Of a stretch of 64,000 nt of DNA, positions 1 through 8,990 are shown one piece after another (within the stretch, counting starts at the first letter, position 1; every line of letters begins with the position of its first letter). The notes below the pieces were generated by a model. That model was not told the DNA's origin and did no database searches. It saw nothing but the letters and a program-made list of their open reading frames with translations. The DNA is from Pyropia yezoensis (Eukaryota > Rhodophyta > Bangiophyceae > Bangiales > Bangiaceae), in the NCBI GenBank assembly GCA_009829735.1, contig CM020620.1:27436951-27500950 (forward strand), in the 5' to 3' direction. Position numbers and translations under genes: made by a program.

Positions 1-446
1 CGCCTTGACGTCGATCATCGCCGGCAACACGTCAACCTCTGCCCCCGGCCCGGCGTCCACCCTTTCGTCAGCTGCAGCGGCGGGCGCCGGCGCCGCCACT
101 TCCCGGCGATTGCCGGGGGGCGCGCCGGCCGCCGCCGTCCCGCCAGGGGCAGCCCCCATGGCCATCGTGCCGCCCGCCACGCTGACCATACCCGCTGTCT
201 TGTCCGCCGCCACCAACGCCGTCAAGGTGACGCGCCCAGCCACGCGGCCAGCGCCTGTGCCCGCCCGCCCGCCGACACCCGGTGCCAATCCGGGTCGGGA
301 CGTGCGCCTTGCCCCCGCCGGGCGCGCATACCGGCGACCCCCCCCCCCCCCCCCGCCGCCACCACCACCGCCACCGCCACCACCACCACTTTCGCCGGCG
401 CCGGCACTCCCACCGCCATCGCCGCGGCTACCTCTGCTGCGTCTTC

Positions 447-1934
447 CTATTCTGCCGCCCTCTCGGGCCGTAACCCGCGGTACCAGACGATATGACGGGG
501 AAAGGACGGTGCACCTGTGGCGTCCATCCACGCTGCGTCCAGCTTCTGAAGTCTCCATTCGGAGATGGGCGGTCGATTCGCTTTGGCCCGGAGTAGGCGA
601 CAGTACAGTGCCTCCTCCTCTCTTGGCGATGCCGCCCGGCAGAAAGGAGTGCGTTTGTGCTTCCGCACAAACGCAATCACTTCCGCTACAATCTCACGCT
701 GCCTCTGATGGGCCAACCGCTCCACCCCCGCTGCAAGCGACAGCCGCCAGTCAAAGCCCCATGCAATGAGCTTGGACTTTTCCGCTTCGTCTTGTAGGAG
801 GTGGGACGGGTCCGTGCGCAAGCGATGAACCGCTGCGCCAAAAGAGCCGCCCGGGCCAAACGCCTCGTCGTGGGCTTGGCCGGGTACGATAACGTCGCCG
901 AACTTCAGCAAAAACCGTTCCAGCGCGCCGCACAGGTCTACCCAATGCCCACGTACCGCCGATGATGCCTGCAGCGCAGTCCGCATGCCTGGCCGAGCGG
1001 CGTTCTTTAAGTCAGATAGGGGTGCACGGGCACTGTACAGCACGTCCTCAAGGGCGTCTGCCACCGCACCGAGCTTCGCAATGCCAAGCGCATCCCCGTT
1101 GCAGTCAGAGACGGGCACGCACCGTCACGTGCGCGCCTGTCGCGCTTCCTCCTCCTGCAGAAGCTTGTCAAAGCCAAAGGGGGCCTGACAGCAGCAGTGC
1201 TGATGAAACCTCTGGAAGATGCCGGTGGTCGCTGGCATGCAGCGGACGACTTGTCCGACGTGTACCCCTGCACCAGGCACGCGCACAATGAGGTAAATGC
1301 CGACGTGGTAGCCGACGGCTGCATGTCGATCTCTTGTGCAGGCGGCGTCCGGGTCCTCTCCAGCAGCAGTTGCGAGCGAACGCAGCGCCGCCAGCGCTCC
1401 GGCCGCAATCCTTCTCACCCGGCCGCCAATGTCGCCCAGGATGTCGTGCGCCCAGGCGACCGCAGCCACGACAGGCGGCTCAGCGTGTGGCTCCCCGTGC
1501 CGCAACTGTAAAGGCACCCTAGGGTCGCAATCGGCTGGTGCGTGAGATTGTAGAGATGGGGATGGGGGGCAAGGGTTGAGGCGACGCCGCTTGGACGCCT
1601 CTTCCCCTGACTCGGGAGAGACTGGTGTCGGCTGTCCCGTCTCGTCACATGAGTCGCCCACAATACGGCGCAGCGCCGGCGCAGCCCGGCACTCGTGAGT
1701 CTCGTCGTCGTCGTGCTGGAGCAGAGTCGCTGCCAGCGCCTTCCTCCTCCGCCGCACCCGGCGAGTCTTGCCACTCTCAGCCTGCTCCAACACCAGGGCC
1801 CACAGGTCCCAGACGGCGCATGTGGGCACGCCAGCGTCGACCAGAGCGCAGGCGAGTGCTGCGTCCATCCAGGGCCGGTCCCCATCCCGCTGCAGCACAG
1901 TGGCGAACAGTCGCTCCACCGTGGCGGCCTCCAT
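447..1934 (-). pseudogene. GIY-YIG nuclease-like gene interrupted by an in-frame TGA
   Basis: An ATG at 1934 opens a 269-codon frame that stops at TGA 1125-1127. The same frame then stays open for 225 more codons to 447, so the two halves look like one roughly 494-residue protein with a nonsense codon. Around residue 212 the sequence reads VGIYLIVRVPG, followed by HVGQVV and then R-F-H-Q-H. This matches the order of the GIY...YIG...R...H nuclease signature, with HVG replacing YIG. After the stop, helical charged sequence (RLLRAKANRPPISEWRLQKL) resembles helicase-associated repeats seen beside such nucleases; this second assignment is weak. GIY-YIG proteins cut DNA, often as homing or mobile-element enzymes. 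No intron explains the stop, because the frame is the same on both sides. It could be a sequencing error, a decayed selfish gene, or two separate small ORFs. Confidence 0.4.
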
Positions 1935-2049
1935 GGCGCCACGCCCCGCCGTGCGCCGCCGGCTGCCGCCCGGAGGCTATGCCGGCGGCACACCACCGGA
2001 CGGAAGCTACCCTGAGGTCTCTCCGGCCGCGGCAGGTGGCGGGGTAGGA

Positions 2050-4158
2050 CGGCGTGGAGGGTGGTGGCTTACCGCCAAAGCGCGGCGAGTGGGAATGAGA
2101 GGGTACAACCGCGACGGTGGGGGTAAGAGGGGAGAGGTGGAGACGGAACCGGCGTGGCGGGCGGTGGCGGCGAAGCGCCCGATGTTGCAAGGAGGGGGGA
2201 GGGGAGCGCGCGGTCGGTGGATAGCCGCAGCTGCGGCTGTATACGACCACGGCGGGGTGGAGCTGACACTCGCCGTCCAGCACGTGCCACGCGTTGACAA
2301 TTCCTGCAAAGAATCGGGGGGCCCTGGGCTGCTGGGCGTGAGGCCGGGAGATGGCCCTATAGCGGCGGCTGGGATGCATGCAGTGTCCAATGCATCCGCG
2401 TCGCAGAACCCCTAATGTGTGTGTGTGGATGGCCCTCGCCGACGTCATTGACTGGGAGGGCGACCCGCCGGCAATGACCGCGCCGCCGGCGCCGGCTGCG
2501 GCACCCCCCCACCCGCCATCGACCGCCGCCGCCGCTGATACGGACGGCGGCTCCACCGATGGGGCGGCAGCGGCAGAGGCGAAGGGCGATCACGACGACG
2601 GGGTTGGCCGACAGGGTGGGCGGGGTGAACGACGCGACGCCCCACTCCCTCGCGCGGGGAAGGGGCACTGCGCGGGACCATGGGCAGGGTTTCGCGGTCT
2701 GAACGGCCGCACCTACAGCAGCAGCAGCAGGGTTGTGGGCACATGATGGGTGCGGAGCGCGTTCAGGGCCACAGCCGCAGAGGCCGCCGAGAGGCTTGAA
2801 GGGGGTCCACAATTTCTTGTTTCTTTCAGACTGCTGCCCCTCCCGCGAGCATCACCATATTCAGAAACGAAAAACGCTTGTTTTTTTGCAGCTTCTTTTT
2901 TCAGCAGAAGAGTACAAGGTGTGAGCTACGTCCCTGTGCAGTACATATGTATGCCACTCGGAGGGAGGTATTCAAGCATGAGCATCGACGACCTGGCTCG
3001 GTGGTTGGGCGCACGTTTTGTATTCTCACACAAGGGACCGTTTGTAGTAGCACACCACAAGCTGCGTCGTGAGCTGGGCTCTTCTGTGGTACGTGTCGTG
3101 TAGAGGTCGGTAGTTTTCCACCATGTACGTACGAGCATGGATGCGCACAAACCTCAGCATTTCTCAGCCCTGAGCATGGCTGTGAAAGGGGCCGTACTCT
3201 TTCTCAATCCATGAGCCTGGCATCGGTGGGCCTGACAAGACCAGCCCACGAGGCGTACATTCTTTGCACTGCCCGGCGTGGCACACGGGGGCGGGGCGCG
3301 CACGATTGTTCCCCCCGTCGGTCTCCGCGCGCTGTCCAGCATCCTCCTTGCATCGCATGATCAGTGGTCTTGGGAGGTGACTTTCTGTCGGTGTAGATAG
3401 CCTTATAGACTGGCCACCGCGACCCGCGGAACCAAACGATCGCCAGCGGACACACGAGCCAGCGGCCGCTTGCGCCGCCCGCGGGCGGCGGACCACGCTG
3501 TTACACGGCCACAACTGCTCGCGGGACGAATGAGCTCCCTTCGCCCTACGCGCCGACCGCCGCCGTGCAGCCGGCGGGCGCCAGCATATAGGTACACGTC
3601 CCCGCTTGGGTCCACCACCATGGCGGTGTCCACCGCGGCATAGTGCGTCACTTCCGTACCGCTCCAGGGGACGCTCCCCGTCGGGTGCACTCCTTCCAGT
3701 CACCCTGTTGCTGTTTTCTTTTTGGGTATATAAGGGGCGGGTGATCCCCCACCCCACGCGAACATCCTCCCCCCTGAGGACGGGTGCGTGCAGGAGGGGG
3801 GGGAATAGTTTTCCTCCACTCCGTGTAGCCAGGCCATCCCTGCCCACAGCGCGCCTGCGCGGTACTGGGAGGGAGAGGGAGGAGGGCAGGGAGGCTGCGC
3901 GCTGTCCACGGGTGGGTGTACACTGTATCAGCCTGGTGGACGGGACGAAGCACGCGCAAGAGCGCCGCCGTGTGGCGCGCGTGGGCAGCGGAGCGCATCC
4001 TCGCCTCAACCACCATCTGCTCGCTCACCCATCTTTTCAGTCTCTCTCGTGCTTTGTGCACGCCCCGCCCGTCTCGGCAGACAGGCATCTCCCACCCACC
4101 CCCAATTCTCCACCGCCTCCCTCCCCCTTCCTTCCCGTCCGTCCTGCCCCATACCAAC
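2050..4158. other. intergenic region, no supported gene
   Basis: Open frames here are short and mostly mirror images of one another in GC-rich DNA. I see no conserved domain. A lower-GC patch at about 2810-3150 holds no recognisable gene. A TATA-like site lies near the right end. Confidence 0.5.
3727..3733 (+). promoter_or_regulatory. TATA-box-like site
   Basis: TATATAA followed by GGGGCGGG, a GC-box-like stretch, about 430 nt upstream of the ATG at 4159. A match in such GC-rich DNA is notable, but the distance is long unless there is a long leader or an intron in it. Confidence 0.25.
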
Positions 4159-5114
4159 ATGGTGCAGTGGATGGCGTCTCCCCCGTGGGCGGGCCTGCGC
4201 GGCGGCGGCGCCGCCGCCGTCGGGATTGTCGTCGTGGGTGCGGTCGTGGCCGCCGCGGCCACGGCCGCTCCCGCTGCGCGGCTGGACCGCGTCTGTGGCG
4301 CGGCGCTGCCGGCGACGGCGGCAGCCGCCGCTGCGGTGGGCATCAAGTCTGCGGCGGCGGCGGCGGCGGCGGTCGACACGGCCCGTGGCGGCGGGGTGGT
4401 GCCCGCGGTGGGCCGGCCGCTGGCGGACGGCGTCTCGGTCCTGACCGATGAGGAGTACGGTCTAGCCGACCCGACGGTCTAACCGACCCGACGCAGACCC
4501 GCCTTGGCTGCCCCCCCTCCGTGACCATTGCCGGCCCGCTGGCGGTGGACATTGACACCATCGTCGTGCCCCCCGCCGCCCTGCCTGTCGACGCCGTCGG
4601 GTGCGCCGGCGCGATGGCGGCGTCGGCGCTGGTGGGCTTGACCGGCGCCCGCCTCCTGGGCATCATCCGCGAGGCGGGGGAGGACCTGGCGCGGCTGCTG
4701 CCGCTGCTCGACGAGGACCCCCAGGCGGCCGTCGCCATTGTCTCGACAGCCCCCCTCACCTGCGGGGCGATGGCGGTGGGGGGCGAGGAGCAGCTGTGGG
4801 CCTTTGGGGTGACGGCCGCCGCCGTGCCGGTGCTGCTCGTGTCGGCGGAGGACCCGGCGGCGGCGTGCGCGCTCGCCGACAGCACCGCCACGGTGCCGCT
4901 GCCGCCGCCGCCGTCGATGGGGGGGGGGGTGGCGACACTACTGGGGGGGGGGGGGAGCAGCCTGGCCGCCGCCGCCGCCCGTGCGCGCGCGCGTCGGGGG
5001 GGGCGCCGCCAAAGCGCGCCCCCGGCGGCAGGTGTGAGCAGCGGCGTGCGGCACGCCTGCCCGCAGCGTGGGCGGTGGGGCAGGGGGGAGGCCGCGCGGT
5101 GGGCGACGCGGTGA
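4159..5114 (+). pseudogene. Ala-rich secreted or membrane protein, frame broken by a 17-bp tandem repeat
   Basis: ATG 4159 starts a protein whose residues 10-40 are hydrophobic and Ala/Val-rich (GIVVVGAVVAAAATAAPAA), like a signal peptide or anchor. The frame stops at 4480-4482. A second frame from about 4494 to 5114 continues with similar composition (TIAGPLAVDIDTIVV, GARLLGIIREAGEDLARLL). Between them a 17-nt unit occurs twice in tandem (4460-4476 and 4477-4493, one mismatch). Removing one copy joins the two frames exactly (...EYGLADPT then QTRLGCPPS...). So this is either one gene disrupted by a duplication, an assembly slip, or a gene with a 20-nt GT-AG mini-intron (4477-4496). The conserved-looking part ends near 4910, after which poly-G tracts make the frame unreliable. 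I do not recognise the family. Confidence 0.4.
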
Positions 5115-5213
5115 GTGGCCACTGCCAGGCGGGGTGCAGTACATACATACACAGCCGCAGGCACAAAAAGAGAGCCGGGGGGGGGGGGGGATGCGTCGCT
5201 GGGAGAGGCGCCT

Positions 5214-5247
5214 CTGGCGTGGTCCCGCCATGGCGGGACCACGCCAG
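5214..5247. repeat. perfect 34-bp palindrome
   Basis: The two 17-nt arms, CTGGCGTGGTCCCGCCA and its exact reverse complement, abut with no spacer. The flanking bases do not extend the symmetry. It could form a cruciform or act as a dimeric protein site; function unknown. Confidence 0.8.
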
Positions 5248-5433
5248 CCAGGGAGGTGGGGTGGTGTGCGCCGGGGAAGGGTGGTGCGAGGGGATGCATG
5301 CGCCGGGAGTAGAGGTGGGCGCGCCGACCCCCTCCCAGATGGGCGGGTGGTGGCTCTGACAGCACGCGGGCGGCCCGGGCGGGGCGGCGTCGGCGGCGGC
5401 AACGGCGCCCGCAGCTGCGGCGGGGTGGCCGCG

Positions 5434-5501
5434 TGGCCGCCTGGCGGCGGCCGCCACGGGGCAGAGGTGGCCGCCTGGCGGCGGCCGCGCCGGGGCAGAG
5501 G
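5434..5501. repeat. 34-bp direct tandem repeat, two copies
   Basis: TGGCCGCCTGGCGGCGGCCG starts at 5434 and again at 5468. Each copy is followed by a few differing bases and GGGGCAGAGG. It is one of several short tandem duplications in this GC-rich region. Confidence 0.7.
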
Positions 5502-6858
5502 CGGCACGCCGCGAGACGCCCGCAGGCCCCTGCCAGGGCTGCAGTGCACGGGTCTCCGAGGCCTGGTGGGGGGCGGTGCCCCGTGCCGCCCCCCGCGGGG
5601 GGCCGGCGGCCCTTGTGGGCAGCGCCCGCCGGCCGGGGCGGCAGCCGGCCGGCGCCGTGCCGCCCTCCCCACCGCAGCGCGCGCCGAGGGGTGGCCACCC
5701 CGCGGCGCGCGCCGCAGACAGCAAGGGCAGAACGTGCACCCTCCCGCCAGCCCGCCGCGGGTCACGGCGCGGTAGCGACGGCGGCGACGGCTGCCCCCAA
5801 CACAAACTTGCACCCCTCCCCCCCTTTCGGCCCCCCCGCTGGGCGCCGTAGGGCCATTGGGATGGGCCCACCCCGCCGCAAGGCCCCGCCAAGCGACGGG
5901 CAGGCCGGCGGGGCACACCAGGCCTGGCGCCCGTGGCGGTGCGCTGTTTTCTTTCGTGCGCCTGATGGGCTCTTCTCCCTAGGGCCCATTTCCCCCCCCC
6001 CCCGCCCCCCTGGCTAGCCGCCGGCGCACCCGTACGGTACGGAGGGCTGCGGCCGGGGACCCCCCGCCGCCGCCGCTGCAGCCACCGCCGTGGCGCGCCC
6101 AGCCGGCGGCCGAGTCGTTGGTCCACCACACGGTCACCAAGGGGTGTGGCCAGAGCCGCGTCCGCTACAGCCGAGGGGGGGGGGCGCACGTCGTCGCCGC
6201 TGCCGGCCGCCGTCGGGGACGGGCAGAAAAGGAGCGGCGAGGCTGCCGTCTCCACCCCCCCCCCTACCTCTTCCCTTCCCAGCCCCCCCCCTTCCCCCGG
6301 CGTGGTGACCATGTGTACTGTACCTTGGATGATGGCAAAGGGGGGGCGCGGCGCCGAGGGAGGGCGTCCCCGCCGCCGGCATCACACCACACTGGCATCC
6401 TACGCGGAAGAAGCCGCCCACCCACGACGACCGGGACGGGCGGCGGCGACACGGACGGCAGACCGCAACAGGCGGCAGCCGCGGACGGGGGGGCGCAAAC
6501 GGCGGTGGCGAGTGCGCGCGTTTGACGTGTGCGGGGGGCAGGGGGAGGGTGCGAGGGAGGGGAGAGGGTGCACCAGGGGTGGCATCGTTGGCTCCCTGCT
6601 GCCGGCACAGACGCACCCCCCTGTCGCCCACCCCCCCTCGGCTGGTGTCAGAGCGATGTACCCACGGGGCGGCACCCCGGCGGTCAGCACGGGGCGGCCA
6701 ACCCGTCGGCCCGCCCAGAGGCAGCGACGTTTCACTGGGGGGGAGGGCGGCTGGGCGGGTTCGGCCGGCAAGGTCCTGTGCCGCTGGTGGGGGAAAAAAC
6801 GGGTGCCGCCATTCCCGTCACCCCCCCCCCCCCCCCCCGCCCGCCGCCGTCGGCCACG

Positions 6859-6890
<32 letters not shown>

Positions 6891-7323
6891 CACGCGGCCG
6901 CCGTCGCCGGCGGGTCATCCCCCCCACCTGCCCACCCCCCCCCCCGCCTCGCGGCGGCATCCGCTTGCGCGTCGGCAAAAGCTGCCGCCAAAACCCCCAG
7001 ATGGCGCCCGCCGGCGCGCGGCAGTTGCGGGCTACGAAAGCGCACGACTGGCGCCTGGCTACCTCCCTCCCTACCTTCCTACCTATACCCACGCGAGTGT
7101 GTCGGGACGTGCCCGCGGGGGGGGGGGGGGGGGGAGGGGGGCCCTCCCCCTAGGTAGATAGGGAAGCGGCAGTGATGGAGGGGGGGGGGAGGGGACCCGG
7201 CCGACCGGACCGCCCTGTGGCCGGCGGGTTGGTTGCCCATGGACGGAGTGGCAGCGGGAGGGTGGCGTGCGGCCGCCCACACACCAGCCGCCCCCACCGT
7301 CGGGGCTGTGCGGCCGCGCCTGT

Positions 7324-7326
<3 letters not shown>

Positions 7327-7392
<66 letters not shown>

Positions 7393-7443
7393 ACCCACCC
7401 GCCCCGGGGCCGGCGCGGGGGCCGGGGGGGGGGGGCGGCCGCG

Positions 7444-7485
<42 letters not shown>

Positions 7486-7509
7486 GGGGGGGGGGGGGGG
7501 GGGGGGGGG
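7327..7509. repeat. 66-nt poly-C followed by 40-nt and 24-nt poly-G
   Basis: An unbroken C run (7327-7392) is followed 52 nt later by G runs at 7445-7484 and 7486-7509. The C and G runs can pair with each other, and each can form quadruplex or i-motif structures. Exact lengths are probably unreliable. It lies about 300 bp outside the left end of the hAT element. Confidence 0.75.
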
Positions 7510-7806
7510 ACGGAGGGGGGGGGGGGGGGACAGACGGGGACGCGGACGGACGCCACGACGGTGGCGTGTGCATGTGGCGGGAGGCGTGCACGCCGTTGGA
7601 TGGCACGCCACCGTGATGGACCGTGGCCCTGATCTTGTGTCATGCGGACAGGTGCCGCCCGCAGAGCCACTGTCAGCTGCGAGCGGCGGCGGCAACGGGC
7701 GCGCGCCCAAGAACAACGTCCGCGCCCGCAGGAAGCGGGAGCGGGGGGGGGGGGGGGGGGGGGGGGGGGGGTGGGGGGCGTTGGTTGCGGGCCCACCCCC
7801 GCCTCC

Positions 7807-7814
7807 CCTCCCTA
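7807..7814. repeat. hAT target-site duplication, left copy
   Basis: CCTCCCTA immediately precedes the left inverted repeat. The identical 8 bases follow the right inverted repeat at 32502-32509. Eight base pairs is the usual duplication length for hAT transposons. Confidence 0.9.
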
Positions 7815-7835
7815 TAGGCTTGGGTATCACGCGCC
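7815..7835 (+). repeat. hAT left terminal inverted repeat
   Basis: Begins TAGGCTTGGGTATCACGCG and matches the reverse complement of 32481-32501 over all 21 bases. TAGG/CAGG-type starts are common at hAT ends. Confidence 0.92.
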
Positions 7836-7945
7836 GCACGTGATGTAAGATCACGTATTTTGCGTGATCCCATGCGTGATTTAGCGCGTGATCACACGTC
7901 ACGCCCCGCCAGAAAGGGCGTGATTGGGGGCGTGATTAGGAGTTA
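7836..7945. repeat. hAT left subterminal motif cluster
   Basis: GCGTGAT occurs at about 7862, 7874, 7886, 7918 and 7930, with related CGTGAT/ATCACG sites between. Clustered short motifs inside the ends are the usual transposase-binding sites of hAT elements. A matching cluster lies inside the right end. Confidence 0.75.
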
Positions 7946-8030
7946 AGTATACCATACAAATACTACATCTCACGTGGAAACCGGCTATAATTGCACAGTG
8001 CCTCTGCCCTAATCCCAGTGGTCCTCCCGC

Positions 8031-8990
8031 ATGTCCGCCGTCAAGAAGCAGCGTCCAGCACACCGCGGACGACGCCGCGCGTCCGCTTCGGCGATGCGCA
8101 CCCCGACGCCGGCGCCCATGTCGCCGGCAGCCGCCGCGGCGCCGGCAGCGTCCGCCGTCGCGCCCGCCGGCATGGATGGCAGCGGCGGTGGTGGCGGCGG
8201 CGGTGGTGGCGGCGGCGGCGGTCGAAGCTGCGTCAGCGGCGGCGGCGGCGGCGGCGGTGACCGCGACCGCGGGGGCGGTGGCGGTGGCGGGCTGCCCGCG
8301 GGGCGCGCCAAGTCGCCCCCGGCGAGCAATGGCGCGGCGGGGGTGTGCCCCCCGCTGCTGGCGTCCTCTCCCCCTCCACCAGACCGACCCCCTCCCCCTA
8401 GAATCGCAACGGCGGTGGTGGCGGCAGCAGTGGCCGCAGCAGCGGTGGTGGTGGCGGCGGTGGCGGCAGCGGTCGTGGCGGCGGCGGCGGCAGTGGTGGT
8501 GGTGGCGGCGGCGGCGCTCACCGGCTGTCGCGGTCGGCGTCCCCCCCCCCTCCCCCGCCTTTCCACCTCCTACGCGCGGGCGCTCAACGACCGGCTTGCC
8601 CTCCCCCTCCTCCGCCGCTCCCTCGCCGCCCTCTTTGCCCCCCACGGGCGGGTGCTCTTCATCTTGGCGGGCCACGCGCGCCGCATGCGCGGGTAGGCGT
8701 GGGTGACCGTTGCGGGTAGGCATGGGTGGCCTTTGCGTCCGCGGCCGACGCGGCCGCCGCCGCCGCCGCCGTGCACGGCACCCTCTTTCTTGGCGTGCCT
8801 CTGGGCGTGGCGCCCGCGCACGCGTGGAGCGACGCGGCGGCCAGGGCGGACGGGAGCTACGTCAAGGGTGCCCGCCTGCGGGCGCCGCCGCCGCGGCCAC
8901 CGTTCCAGGGGTGGGGGGGGGCGGACGCGAAGCGCTCGCGCAGGGGGGACGCCCCGGGGGGGGGACGGGTGCACATGGACGTGGACGCTC
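8031..8990 (+). pseudogene. U1A/U2B''-type snRNP RRM gene, disrupted, inside the hAT element
   Basis: The first frame (8031-8693) has a Gly/Ala/Val-rich leader. From about residue 181 it reads YARALNDRLALPLLRRSLAA, then LFAPHGRVLFILAG and RRMRG. These align position by position with the first RRM of the U1A/U2B'' spliceosomal proteins. TAG (8694) falls where that family has the Gln of its RG-Q-AF motif. The rest of the RRM follows in another frame from 8720 (AWVAFASAADAAAAAAAVHG, ending SDAAARADGSYVKG like the family's C-terminal RRM helix). Between the halves a 23-nt unit is imperfectly duplicated (8689-8711 and 8712-8734, 20 of 23 matching), which accounts for the frame change. No second RRM is seen downstream. 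Two lesions, nonsense and duplication, point to a decayed copy. It lies 216 bp inside the left end of the transposon, same strand as the transposase, so it is likely captured host sequence. Confidence 0.72.

Larger units (their letters stand above)
5115..7806. other. GC-rich non-coding stretch with homopolymers
   Basis: Long overlapping frames on both strands are low-complexity shadows (Pro, Arg, Gly, Ala). I see no conserved domain. The stretch contains a 34-bp palindrome, a 34-bp tandem repeat and very long C and G runs, listed separately. Confidence 0.5.

Noticed and set aside
5-769. 254-codon plus-strand frame at the window start
   Set aside because: Mostly Pro/Ala low complexity across a poly-C tract and opposite the GIY-YIG-like gene; no domain.
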